A stretch of 63,269 bases of DNA from Actinomadura latina NBRC 106108 (GCF_001552195.1 NZ_BCQS01000015.1:1-63269), one strand, 5' to 3'. Positions 35,251 to 43,617 are shown, counted from the first letter of the stretch. Translations and numbers: made by a program. Notes: generated by a model from the sequence alone, not told the origin.

Positions 35251-35352
35251 CCCCGCGCCCCTTCCGCGGGCGCGGGGACTGCTCCCTCATCACCGTCCGT
35301 TGATGAGGGCATAGCCGAGACGGCCGCCGGACTCGTCCGGCGGCCGTCTCGG
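35251..35352. terminator. three consecutive hairpins between leuS and lexA
   Basis: (a) CCCCGCGCCC / GGGCGCGGGG (35251-35277); (b) CCCTCATCA / TGATGAGGG (35284-35309); (c) an 18-bp perfect stem starting CCGAGACGGCC and ending GGCCGTCTCGG with a 2-nt loop (35315-35352). They separate two convergent genes and can stop transcription from both sides. Confidence 0.85.
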
Positions 35353-35362
35353 AGTGCTCGTC

Positions 35363-36064
35363 CTACATCTTGCGGAGGACCGCGACGACGCGGCCCAGGA
35401 CGGACGCCTCGTCGCCGGGGATCGGCTCGTAGGCGGAGTTCTGCGGCATCAGCCAGATATGGCCGTCGTCGCGGCGCTTGAACGTCTTCACCGTGGCCTC
35501 GCCGTCGATCATGGCGGCCACGATGTCGCCCTGCTCGGCCACCGGCTGCTGGCGGACAACGACCCAGTCGCCGTCCGCGATCGCGGCCTCGATCATCGAG
35601 TCACCGGTGACCTTCAGCAGGAAGTGGGTGCCCTCGCCGACGAGCTGCTTCGGCAGCGTGAACACGTCCTCAACGGCCTCCTCGGCGAGGATCGGGCCAC
35701 CGGCGGCGATCCGGCCGACGAGCGGTACGTAGGCGGGCGCGGGCTGCGTCGAGGCCGGCTGGCCCCCCGCCGCCTCGAAGGCCTCCTCGTCGGTGCGCAC
35801 CGGCGTCGTGCCCGGCACCCGCACCTCGACCGCGCGCGGCCGGTTCGGGTCGCGCCGCAGGAAGCCCTTGCGCTGGAGCGACCGGAGCTGGTGCGACACG
35901 CTGGACGTGCTGGTCAGCCCCACGGCCTCGCCGATCTCGCGCATGGAGGGCGGATATCCGCGGCGTTGCACCGAGTCGCGGATCACCTCCAGCACCATGC
36001 GCTGCCGCTGCGTCAGGCCCGTCTCGTCCATCGGGCCGTCGGGCAGCTCCCGGACCTTGCTCAT
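35363..36064 (-). CDS. lexA: SOS repressor LexA
   Basis: A 233-residue LexA. The N-terminal winged helix is LTQRQRMVLEVIRDSVQRRGYPPSMREIGEAVGLTSTSSVSHQL (in two parts, about residues 17-60). The autocleavage site Ala-Gly lies in RIAAGGP (about residue 120), the catalytic Ser in KVTGDSMIEA and Lys in GEATVKTFKR. It represses DNA-damage genes and is inactivated by RecA-stimulated self-cleavage. GGGAGG 8 nt upstream supports the start. A near-perfect SOS box lies 73 bp upstream, consistent with autoregulation. Confidence 0.97.
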   Translation of the reverse strand: MSKVRELPDGPMDETGLTQRQRMVLEVIRDSVQRRGYPPSMREIGEAVGLTSTSSVSHQLRSLQRKGFLRRDPNRPRAVEVRVPGTTPVRTDEEAFEAAGGQPASTQPAPAYVPLVGRIAAGGPILAEEAVEDVFTLPKQLVGEGTHFLLKVTGDSMIEAAIADGDWVVVRQQPVAEQGDIVAAMIDGEATVKTFKRRDDGHIWLMPQNSAYEPIPGDEASVLGRVVAVLRKM

Positions 36065-36136
36065 CGCTCGTCGCCTCCCGGGCGCCTCGATCGGTCACTC
36101 CTTGTCATGAGACGCTATCGCGTCCCGGCCTAATGA

Positions 36137-36152
36137 TCAAACAATTGTTCGA
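36137..36152. promoter_or_regulatory. LexA-binding site (SOS box)
   Basis: TCAAACAATTGTTCGA matches the Gram-positive SOS consensus TCGAACNNNNGTTCGA at all but one position. It sits between lexA and the divergent LysM protein gene, 73 bp from lexA and 88 bp from the LysM gene, so it can control both. Confidence 0.82.
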
Positions 36153-36240
36153 AGATGTACTCGCTTTTTCCGGCCGCCCCCTGGTAGAACATCGTACAGG
36201 CGTTCGATCGAAAATTCATTCGACGTCGAGGAGGGGAGAG

Positions 36241-36576
36241 ATGTCCGGTTCACCGCACAGTGACCGCCCCCCGATCCGCCTGACCCGCCGCGGCCGCGCC
36301 GTCCTGGTCGCCTTAGCCTCCACCGTCACGCTCGTGGCCCTCTGGCTCACCGTCGGGCCGGGCGCCTTCGCGGGGTCTCGCGACGACCATCGCGGCACGT
36401 CCGGTCCCGCCAGGACGGTCGTCGTCGAGCCGGGCGACACGCTCTGGGGCATCGCCTCGGCAGCCGACCCCGGCGCCGACCCGCGCTGGACCGTCCAGCG
36501 CATCCTGGACCTCAACGGCCTGGGCGGCGACCCGACCGTCCGGCCCGGCCAGGAGATCCGCCTCCCTGCCGGCTGA
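36241..36576 (+). CDS. LysM peptidoglycan-binding domain protein
   Basis: A 111-residue protein with a short basic N-terminus, one membrane segment (about residues 20-42: AVLVALASTVTLVALWLTV) and a C-terminal LysM domain (about 58-110: VVVEPGDTLWGIASAADPGADPRWTVQRI, then LNGL..PTVRPGQEIRLP). It is likely anchored in the membrane with the LysM domain reaching peptidoglycan. The position between lexA and nrdR is conserved in actinomycetes and recalls the small LysM division inhibitors next to lexA in Bacillus (YneA) and Mycobacterium (Rv2719c). GAGGAGGGGAG before the ATG decides the start over codons upstream. The SOS box suggests damage induction. Confidence 0.88.
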   Translation: MSGSPHSDRPPIRLTRRGRAVLVALASTVTLVALWLTVGPGAFAGSRDDHRGTSGPARTVVVEPGDTLWGIASAADPGADPRWTVQRILDLNGLGGDPTVRPGQEIRLPAG

Positions 36577-36793
36577 CAGCCGCCCGCCCTGCGGCCGGGC
36601 CCGCCGGCGGTCTGCCCCGGGCCGGGGCGATAGTGCGTCCGACCAGGTGATCTGTGACGGCGGCGGACGGTGCGTGACGACACGCCCGGGACGAAATCGG
36701 GGACGCGGGAGGTGACCTGCGCGGACGCGTCGGATGTGACTCCTGGGACCCCGGATCAGGTTGCGAACGCCTGCGTCGAGTCGTACGGTTGGA

Positions 36794-36854
36794 CCACAAC
36801 ATCTAGTAGTCACATCGATGTGATTCCCTATATATGGCACTCACATCGGTGTAA
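36794..36854 (+). promoter_or_regulatory. two NrdR boxes and TCACATCGRTGTRA repeats, 31-bp period
   Basis: CAACATCTAG (core at 36797) and CTATATATGG (core at 36828) fit the NrdR-box core CWATATATWG with small deviations and are 31 bp apart, three helical turns, the spacing known for paired NrdR boxes. Each is followed after 3 nt by a second element: the perfect palindrome TCACATCGATGTGA (36810-36823) and its variant TCACATCGGTGTAA (36841-36854), also 31 bp apart. The rest of the 306-bp gap upstream (36577-36793) holds a small GC hairpin near 36614-36628 and nothing else recognisable. Confidence 0.7.
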
Positions 36855-36882
36855 CTCGTTTACGTCAGGGGAGGGATCGAGC

Positions 36883-37356
36883 GTGCACTGCCCGTTCTGC
36901 CGCAACCCTGACACCAAAGTGATCGACAGCCGTTCCACCGACGACGGCGGCGCCATTCGGCGGCGCCGGTCGTGCGCGGAATGCGGCAAGCGATTCACGA
37001 CACAGGAGAATGTGCTCGTGATGGTGGCCAAGCGCAGCGGGGTCACCGAGCCGTTCTCCCGGGAAAAGATCATCGCCGGGGTGCGCAGGGCCTGCCAGGG
37101 CCGCCCGGTCGACGAGGATGCGCTCGCGAAGCTGGGACAGCGGGTCGAAGAGGCGATCAGATCGTCCGGATCCGCGGAAATCCCCTCGCACGAGATCGGC
37201 CTCGCCATCCTGGGGCCGCTCGGCGAACTCGACGAGGTCGCCTATCTGCGATTCGCCTCGGTCTACCGGAGCTTCGAGTCGCTGGACGACTTCGCCAAGG
37301 AGATCGAAGCACTGCGGAAGGCCGGTTCCTCGGGGGAGCCCGGCCCGTCCCGGTAA
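36883..37356 (+). CDS. nrdR: transcriptional repressor NrdR
   Basis: A 157-residue NrdR. The zinc ribbon is HCPFCRNPDTKVIDSR...RRRSCAECGKRF (four Cys) and the ATP-cone spans about residues 47-137 (VAKRSGVTEPFSREKIIAGVRRAC and DEVAYLRFASVYRSF). It senses ATP/dATP and represses ribonucleotide reductase genes, here nrdJ 121 nt downstream, and through the upstream NrdR boxes probably itself. The start is the GTG that makes the protein begin MHCPFC as in all family members; GGGGAGGG lies 8 nt upstream. Confidence 0.96.
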   Translation: MHCPFCRNPDTKVIDSRSTDDGGAIRRRRSCAECGKRFTTQENVLVMVAKRSGVTEPFSREKIIAGVRRACQGRPVDEDALAKLGQRVEEAIRSSGSAEIPSHEIGLAILGPLGELDEVAYLRFASVYRSFESLDDFAKEIEALRKAGSSGEPGPSR

Positions 37357-37477
37357 GGGACGGTTCCGGCACCACACATCAGCACATTGGAGGCGCCTCC
37401 GCGCGGGCATGACCCGTGCGGCGGCGGAGTTGTTCCTGAGCAGGGTCCGGCGGGAGGGCCCGAGAAGGGGGAAGGCC

Positions 37478-40400
37478 ATGACGGAGACGGTGAGCGGCTC
37501 GGCGGCGCGGCGCGGCAAGGGGGGCCGCAAAGGGCTGAAGGTCGAGCGCATTTTCACCACGCCCGGCGTGCATCCGTACGACGAGATGCGCTGGGAGCGT
37601 CGTGACGTCGTCATGACCAACTGGCGCGACGGCTCGGTGAACTTCGAGCAGCGCGGCGTCGAGTTCCCCGACTTCTGGTCGCTGAACGCCGTCAACATCG
37701 TCACGTCCAAGTACTTCCGCGGCGCGGTGGGCACCGCGCAGCGGGAATGGAGCCTGAAGCAACTCGTCGACCGCGTGGTGCGGGTCTACACCGAGACCGG
37801 CGTCAGGGAGGGCTACTTCGCCTCCGAAGAGGACGCCGAGATCTTCGACCACGAACTGAAGTACGCCCTGGTCCACCAGCTCTTCAGCTTCAACTCCCCT
37901 GTCTGGTTCAACGTGGGCACGAAGTCCCCGCAGCAGGTGAGCGCGTGTTTCATCCTGTCGGTGGACGACACGATGGAGTCGATTCTCGACTGGTACAAGG
38001 AAGAAGGGGTCATCTTCAAGGGCGGCTCCGGCGCCGGCCTGAACCTTTCCCGCATCCGCTCCAGCAAGGAGCTGCTCTCCTCCGGCGGCACCGCCAGCGG
38101 CCCGGTCTCCTTCATGCGCGGGGCCGACGCCTCCGCAGGGACGATCAAGTCGGGCGGCGCGACCCGCCGCGCCGCGAAGATGGTCGTGCTGGACGTCGAC
38201 CACCCCGACGTCCTGGAGTTCATCCAGACCAAGGCGCGCGAGGAGGACAAGATCCGCGCGCTGCGGGACGCCGGGTTCGACATGGACCTCGGCGGCAAGG
38301 ACATCGGCAGCGTCCAGTACCAGAACGCCAACAATTCCGTCCGCGTCTCGGACGAGTTCATGCAGGCGGTCGAGTCCGGCGGCGAGTTCGGGCTGCGCGC
38401 CCGCATGACCGGCGAGGTCATCGAGACCGTCAAGGCCAAGGACCTGTTCCGCCTCATGGCGAAGGCCGCCTGGGAGTGCGCCGACCCCGGCATCCAGTAC
38501 GACGACACGATCAACGACTGGCACACCAACCCCGAAACCGGACGTATCACCGCGTCCAACCCGTGCTTCCCCGCAGACCAGCGGGTGGTCACCGACAAGG
38601 GCCTGGTCCGCATCGGCGACATGGTGCGCCGCGCCGCGATCGGGGAGACCTACGGGATCTACACCAACGACGTGACCTCCGAGTCCGACGCGCAGGACCG
38701 TATCGTCGCGACGGACCCGGTGCGCTACATGGTGACCGGCACCAACGAGATCCTCGAACTGCGGTTCTCGGACGGCTCGCGGCTGCGTTGCACCCCGGGT
38801 CACCGTGTCTGGACGGCCAACCGAGGCTGGGTGCACGCTGAGGAGTTGACCGGGGCCGACCGGGTCGTCCGGTCCTTCCACCGCGCGAGCCGGACGGGGG
38901 CGACGGGTGAGATGCCCGTGGCCGCGCTCCATGCGGCGCAGGCGGCAGCGTCCCGGCACGCGCTGGAACTGCCGGAGAAGTGGGATGAGGAATTCGCCCA
39001 CTACCTTGGGTGGCTGACAGGTGACGGGTGTGTCACCGATGTCAGCGCGATCACGGTCTACGGCACTGAGCGGGAGCAGGAGACCGTGATGCCGAGGCAT
39101 GAGGCGCTCCTGCGTCGCATCACCGGTAGCGAGCGCAAGCCCAGCGTCCAGGCGAACGGTACGCAGCAGCTTCGCGTGGGTCACGAGGCATTCCGCGCCT
39201 TCCTCCGCGCTCTCGGCGTCTCGGACGGAAAGGCCCCCGAGAAGATCGTCCCGGCCGCTGTCTACGAGGCGCCGGAAGCGGAACTCGTGGCATTTCTCCA
39301 GGGACTCTTCGACGCGGACGGGTGCGTCGTCAGCATGGAGAACGGCACCCGGTACGTCGGGCTCGGCAGCCGGTCCGAGGAACTGCTCCTCGGCGTCCAG
39401 GAACTGCTCGCGTCGCTGGGCATCTCCGGGCGGATCTACCGGACGGGGCTCAAGAAGGAGAGCTTCCGCTACACCCGTAAGGACGGAAGCGAGGCGACCT
39501 ACGGGTCGAATGGGCCGAGCTTCGACCTGCGGGTCAGTGGCCAGGGCATGGTGGAGTTCGCAGCGGTGGTCGGGTTCGGCCTGCAGGCCAAGCAGGACGC
39601 GCTGCTCGGCATCCTCGACACGACGAAGCGCTACAAGAAAGACCTCTCGGTCCGCATGGTGTCCCGCGAGTCCCAGGGCTTCGAGACCACCTACAACCTC
39701 ACCGAGCCCCGCAACCACTCCTACATCGTGAGCGGGTTCGTGGTCGCGAACTGCTCGGAGTACATGAGTCTGGACAATTCGTCCTGCAACCTCGCGAGCA
39801 TCAACCTGCTGAAGTTCCTCACCGACGCGGGCACGTTCGACATCGCCAAGTTCGTGAAGCTCACCGAGCTGATCATCACGGCGATGGACATCTCGATCAC
39901 CTTCGCCGACTTCCCGACGGAGAAGATCGCCGAGACGACGCGCGACTACCGGCAGCTCGGCATCGGCTACGCCAACCTGGGCGCGCTGCTGATGGCGACG
40001 GGGCACGCCTATGACTCCGAGGGCGGCCGCTCCATCGCCGCCGCGATCACGTCGCTGATGACGGGCGTCGCCTACAAGCGGTCGGCGGAGATCGCCGGCG
40101 TCGTCGGCCCGTACGCGGGCTACGCCCGCAACGCCGAGGCGCACAAGCGGGTGATGCGCAAGCACGCCGCCGCCAACGACGGCATCCGCCCGCTGGACGA
40201 GACGGACAAGGCCCTCCACGCCGCCGCCGCCAAGCAGTGGGCGGACTGCCTCAAGGCCGGCGAGAAGTACGGCTACCGCAATGCCCAGTCCTCGCTACTC
40301 GCGCCCACTGGAACTATCGGGTTGATGATGGACTGCGACACCACCGGCATCGAGCCCGACCTCGCGCTGATGAAGTTCAAGAAGCTCGTCGGCGGCGGGT

Positions 40401-41476
40401 CCATGCAGATCGTCAACCACACGGTGCCGCGCGCGCTGGAGAAGCTCGGCTACCAGCAGGAGCAGATCGAGGCGATCGTCGAGTACATCGCCGAGCACGG
40501 CCACGTGGTGGACGCCCCCGGCCTGCGTCCCGAGCACTACGAGGTGTTCGACTGCGCGATGGGCGAGCGGGCGATCAGCCCGATGGGTCACGTCCGGATG
40601 ATGGCGGCCGTCCAGCCGTTCCTGTCCGGCGCGATCTCCAAGACGGTCAACATGCCGGAGAAGGCCACCATCGAGGACATCGAGAAGGTGTACTTCGAGG
40701 GCTGGCGGCTCGGCCTGAAGGCCCTGGCGATCTACCGCGACAACTGCAAGGTCGGCCAGCCCCTCTCCGTCGCCGGCAAGAAGGAGAAGGAGGAGCCGGC
40801 GGAGACGCTGGCCCCCCGTCCCGTCCGCCGGCGGCTGCCGAAGCAGCGTCCCGCGACCGTCACCCGGTTCTCCGTGGCCGGCGCCGAGGGCTACATGACC
40901 GCCTCGTCCTACCCGGACGACGGCGTCGGCGAGGTCTTCCTTAAGCTCGGCAAGCAGGGCTCCACGCTCGCCGGCGTGATGGACGCCTTCTCCATGGCGA
41001 TCTCCATCAGCCTGCAGTACGGCGTCCCGCTGGAGACGTGGGTGGAGAAGTTCACCAACATGCGGTTCGAGCCCGCCGGCATGACCGACGACCCCGACAT
41101 CCGCATGGCGACCTCGGTGATGGACTACATCTTCCGCCGCCTGGCGCTCGACCACCTCCCGTACGAGGACCGCGCGGAACTCGGCATCTTCACCGCCGGG
41201 GAGCGCGCGATGCAGGCCAACGGCGAGGACCCGGCCGCCCTGCACGCCGAGGACGAGGTCGACCACGAGTCGCTCGCCCAGTCCGCCGCGATCACCAGGC
41301 CGGCCGCCCCGGCACCGGCCCCCGCGCCCGAGGCGCACTCGTCCATGGAGGCGATCGAGAGCCGCCAGGGCCGCACCGCCGACGCTCCGCTCTGCCTCAC
41401 CTGCGGCACCAAGATGCGGCCGGCGGGCAGTTGCTACGTCTGCGAAGGCTGCGGCTCCACCAGCGGCTGCAGCTGA
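37478..41476 (+). CDS. nrdJ: B12-dependent (class II) ribonucleotide reductase with intein
   Basis: A 1332-residue precursor: a 936-residue NrdJ interrupted by a 396-residue intein (residues 363-758). NrdJ motifs include FSFNSPVWFNVG, GGSGAGLNLSRIRS, NPC|SEY with the thiyl-radical Cys, SSCNLASINL, LLAPTGTIGLMMDCDTTGIEP, and a C-terminal Cys-rich tail (CLTCGTK...CYVCEGCG) that regenerates the active site. It reduces ribonucleotides using adenosylcobalamin and so does not need oxygen. The ATG at 37478 follows GGGGGAAGG; an ATG 23 codons upstream (37409-37411) is possible. It forms a unit with nrdR and ends in a hairpin. The precursor needs splicing to be active because the intein splits the catalytic NPCSE motif. 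Confidence 0.96.
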   Translation: MTETVSGSAARRGKGGRKGLKVERIFTTPGVHPYDEMRWERRDVVMTNWRDGSVNFEQRGVEFPDFWSLNAVNIVTSKYFRGAVGTAQREWSLKQLVDRVVRVYTETGVREGYFASEEDAEIFDHELKYALVHQLFSFNSPVWFNVGTKSPQQVSACFILSVDDTMESILDWYKEEGVIFKGGSGAGLNLSRIRSSKELLSSGGTASGPVSFMRGADASAGTIKSGGATRRAAKMVVLDVDHPDVLEFIQTKAREEDKIRALRDAGFDMDLGGKDIGSVQYQNANNSVRVSDEFMQAVESGGEFGLRARMTGEVIETVKAKDLFRLMAKAAWECADPGIQYDDTINDWHTNPETGRITASNPCFPADQRVVTDKGLVRIGDMVRRAAIGETYGIYTNDVTSESDAQDRIVATDPVRYMVTGTNEILELRFSDGSRLRCTPGHRVWTANRGWVHAEELTGADRVVRSFHRASRTGATGEMPVAALHAAQAAASRHALELPEKWDEEFAHYLGWLTGDGCVTDVSAITVYGTEREQETVMPRHEALLRRITGSERKPSVQANGTQQLRVGHEAFRAFLRALGVSDGKAPEKIVPAAVYEAPEAELVAFLQGLFDADGCVVSMENGTRYVGLGSRSEELLLGVQELLASLGISGRIYRTGLKKESFRYTRKDGSEATYGSNGPSFDLRVSGQGMVEFAAVVGFGLQAKQDALLGILDTTKRYKKDLSVRMVSRESQGFETTYNLTEPRNHSYIVSGFVVANCSEYMSLDNSSCNLASINLLKFLTDAGTFDIAKFVKLTELIITAMDISITFADFPTEKIAETTRDYRQLGIGYANLGALLMATGHAYDSEGGRSIAAAITSLMTGVAYKRSAEIAGVVGPYAGYARNAEAHKRVMRKHAAANDGIRPLDETDKALHAAAAKQWADCLKAGEKYGYRNAQSSLLAPTGTIGLMMDCDTTGIEPDLALMKFKKLVGGGSMQIVNHTVPRALEKLGYQQEQIEAIVEYIAEHGHVVDAPGLRPEHYEVFDCAMGERAISPMGHVRMMAAVQPFLSGAISKTVNMPEKATIEDIEKVYFEGWRLGLKALAIYRDNCKVGQPLSVAGKKEKEEPAETLAPRPVRRRLPKQRPATVTRFSVAGAEGYMTASSYPDDGVGEVFLKLGKQGSTLAGVMDAFSMAISISLQYGVPLETWVEKFTNMRFEPAGMTDDPDIRMATSVMDYIFRRLALDHLPYEDRAELGIFTAGERAMQANGEDPAALHAEDEVDHESLAQSAAITRPAAPAPAPAPEAHSSMEAIESRQGRTADAPLCLTCGTKMRPAGSCYVCEGCGSTSGCS
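38564..39751 (+). mobile_element. intein with LAGLIDADG homing endonuclease, inside nrdJ
   Basis: The element is 396 codons. Splicing block A starts with the nucleophile CFPADQRVVTDKGLVRI, block B is LRCTPGHRVWT (TxxH), and the C-terminal blocks F/G are NHSYIVSGFVVAN followed by the extein Cys. Two dodecapeptide motifs, HYLGWLTGDGCV and LQGLFDADGCV, mark a LAGLIDADG homing endonuclease between them, with no stop or frameshift. The residue before the final Asn is Ala rather than the usual His. The endonuclease reading frame appears intact, so homing may still be possible. By eye the codon usage is somewhat less GC-extreme than the flanking exteins. Confidence 0.93.
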
Positions 41477-41542
41477 GAACCAGCGAGTCCTTGTCCGCTG
41501 AAATAGCGGTCTGATCGACTCCGGCTGAACTGCCAGATGCCT

Positions 41543-41572
41543 AAGGGGAACCGGCCATGGTCGGTTCCCCTT
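41543..41572 (+). terminator. terminator of the nrdR-nrdJ operon
   Basis: Perfect 11-bp stem AAGGGGAACCG / CGGTTCCCCTT with an 8-nt loop, 66 nt after the nrdJ stop. Confidence 0.8.
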
Positions 41573-41656
41573 GGGCATGGTGGTCGTCCGGATGGTCTCG
41601 GTCCGTGAGAAGGGCCCTGACCAGCCGGAGGTGCTGCGGAAGACTATGATCAGGCT

Positions 41657-42598
41657 ATGCCTTTGACGGTGGATGACGTCGACCGGTTCGAGTCGGCGAG
41701 GCCCCGTCTGGAGGCCATCGCCTACCGTCTCCTCGGCTCCGCGGACGAGGCGCAGGACGTCGTGCAGGACACGTTCCTGCGCTGGCAGGCCGCCGACGTC
41801 GACCGCGTCGAGGTCCCCGAGGCTTGGCTGACGAAGGTACTCACGAACCTGTGCCTCAACCAGCTCGCCTCCGCGCGGGCACGCCGCGAGACCTATGTGG
41901 GGCGATGGCTCCCGGAGCCGCTGCTCGCAGGGGACCCGATGCTCGGCCCGGCCGACACCGCCGAGCAGCGCGAATCGGTGTCGTACGCGGTCCTCACCCT
42001 CATGGGGCGGCTGTCGCCCAACGAACGGGCCGTCTACGTGTTGCGGCAGGCCTTCGACTATCCGCACCGGGAGATCGCCGAGATCCTCGACATCACCGAG
42101 GCCGCGAGCCAGCAGATCTTCCACCGTGCCAAGAAGCGTGTCGCGTACGGCAAGGTCCGCAACGAAATCGACAAGGCCGCCGCCCATCGGATTGTGGAGG
42201 AGTTCCTCGCGGCGGCCACCAGCGGTCGGACCGATGAGCTCGTACGCCTGCTCACCAAGGACGCCATCTCCATCGGCGATGGCGGTGGGAAGGTCCCGGC
42301 ACGCACCAAGGCGTTCGAGGGAGCCGTCGCGGTGGCGAAGTTCGTGAGGGGCCTTTTCAAGCCCGCCGAGGCCAAGCGCGCGATTGTCGGCGGCTCGTCC
42401 GCGATATACGCCTGGGTCGCCAATGGCGAACCCGCCGTTGTGGCCGTGGTGGAGGGCCGGGTCGTCGCCGTCATGTGCCTGGAGGTCACAGCTGAGGGCA
42501 TCGCCGCCTGCCGTACCCAGGCGAACCCTGACAAGCTCGAACGCGCGACCGGGCAGTGGGCGGCGGCCGACCGTGGGGAGCCTCTCTTCATGGTGTGA
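41657..42598 (+). CDS. ECF41-type RNA polymerase sigma factor (SigJ-like)
   Basis: A 313-residue ECF sigma factor with region 2 (RLEAIAYRLLGSADEAQDVVQDTFLRW, about residues 15-42), region 4 (LSPNERAVYVLRQAFDYPHREIAEILDITEAASQQIFHRAKKR in two parts, about 117-160) and a SnoaL-like C-terminal domain (about 180-310). The linker motif YVGRWLPEPL and the late NPDK are hallmarks of ECF41. These sigma factors have no anti-sigma factor; the C-terminal domain regulates them directly. TATGAT ends 6 nt before the ATG and no Shine-Dalgarno is seen, so the mRNA is probably leaderless. The usual ECF41 target, an epimerase-type COE gene, follows 86 nt downstream. Confidence 0.93.
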   Translation: MPLTVDDVDRFESARPRLEAIAYRLLGSADEAQDVVQDTFLRWQAADVDRVEVPEAWLTKVLTNLCLNQLASARARRETYVGRWLPEPLLAGDPMLGPADTAEQRESVSYAVLTLMGRLSPNERAVYVLRQAFDYPHREIAEILDITEAASQQIFHRAKKRVAYGKVRNEIDKAAAHRIVEEFLAAATSGRTDELVRLLTKDAISIGDGGGKVPARTKAFEGAVAVAKFVRGLFKPAEAKRAIVGGSSAIYAWVANGEPAVVAVVEGRVVAVMCLEVTAEGIAACRTQANPDKLERATGQWAAADRGEPLFMV

Positions 42599-42684
42599 CG
42601 TACGTCATGTCCGACTCCTGTCAGCAATCGGCGTGCCATCCGGTTCAAGTGGCGAACTCGAACCCGAGAGCAAGGAAGCCGACA

Positions 42685-43617
42685 ATGAAAGTGCTGGTGG
42701 CAGGAGCGACCGGAGCGATTGGCAGGGAACTCCTGCCTCGTCTGATCGAGGCGGGACACGAGGTGTTCGCCATGGTCCGCAGCGATTCCGCCAAGTCCAC
42801 GGCGGAGGGGCTGGGCGCGGTGCCGGTCACCGCCGATGTGCTCGATCGCGCCCAGGTCGAGGAGGCCGTGCGCCAGGCGGCCCCAGAGGTGATCGTCAAC
42901 CAGTTGACCGCCATCGGGCACGTGGACACCCGCCATTTCGAACGCAGCTTCGCCGCAACCGACAAGCTGCGGATCGAGGGCACCGACAACCTGCTCGCGG
43001 CCGCGCGCGCCGCCGGAGTGCGACGGTTCGTCGCCCAGAGCAACGGCGCGTTCACGTACACCCGGACCGGCGGGAAGGTCAAGAACGAAGAAGATCCCCT
43101 GGACCCCTCACCGGTCGCCCCGATGGCCTCGATGATCGCCGCGGTCCAGCATCTGGAGAAGGCCGTGCTGGACGCCTCCTGGATCGAAGGGATCGTGCTG
43201 CGCTACGGCGCGTTCTACGGACCCGGCACCTCCATGGCGCCGGACTCCGAGCAAATCGAGATGATCCGCAAGCGCAAGTTCCCGGTCGTCGGCGACGGAG
43301 GCGGGGTGTGGTCGTTCGTCCACGTCGCCGACGCCGCGGAGGCCACGGTCGCAGCGGTGGAGAACGGCGACCGCGGCGTCTACAACATCGCCGATGACGA
43401 CCCCGCCCCGGTCGCCGAATGGCTGCCGGAACTGGCGGAGATGCTGGGCGCCAAGAAGCCGATGCGCGTGCCGCGGTTCGTCGGACGGCTGGCCGCCGGA
43501 GAGGCGGGCGTCGTGCTCATGACCGAACTGCGCGGTGCGTCCAACGCCAAGGCCAAGCGCGAACTGGGCTGGAAGCCGGCACACCCCACCTGGCGTAAGG
43601 GCATCGTGGAGAAGTGA
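42685..43617 (+). CDS. NAD-dependent epimerase/dehydratase family protein
   Basis: A 310-residue extended SDR: VAGATGAIGRELLPRLIEAGHEV (N-terminal GxxGxxG), DVLD, a central FVAQSNGAFTYTR, and a Rossmann-like C-terminal region with GRLAAGEAGVVLMTELRGASNAKAKRELGWKP. It belongs to the carboxymuconolactone decarboxylase/oxidoreductase/epimerase group that ECF41 sigma factors control, and the sigma gene is directly upstream. AAGGAAG 7 nt before the ATG supports the start. The substrate is unknown. Confidence 0.9.
   Translation: MKVLVAGATGAIGRELLPRLIEAGHEVFAMVRSDSAKSTAEGLGAVPVTADVLDRAQVEEAVRQAAPEVIVNQLTAIGHVDTRHFERSFAATDKLRIEGTDNLLAAARAAGVRRFVAQSNGAFTYTRTGGKVKNEEDPLDPSPVAPMASMIAAVQHLEKAVLDASWIEGIVLRYGAFYGPGTSMAPDSEQIEMIRKRKFPVVGDGGGVWSFVHVADAAEATVAAVENGDRGVYNIADDDPAPVAEWLPELAEMLGAKKPMRVPRFVGRLAAGEAGVVLMTELRGASNAKAKRELGWKPAHPTWRKGIVEK

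Noticed and set aside
37409..37477. Earlier ATG (37409-37411) for nrdJ giving an MTRAAAELFLSRVRR extension
   Set aside because: The ATG at 37478 has a clear GGGGGAAGG site and gives an N-terminus typical for the family; the extension lacks a comparable signal.
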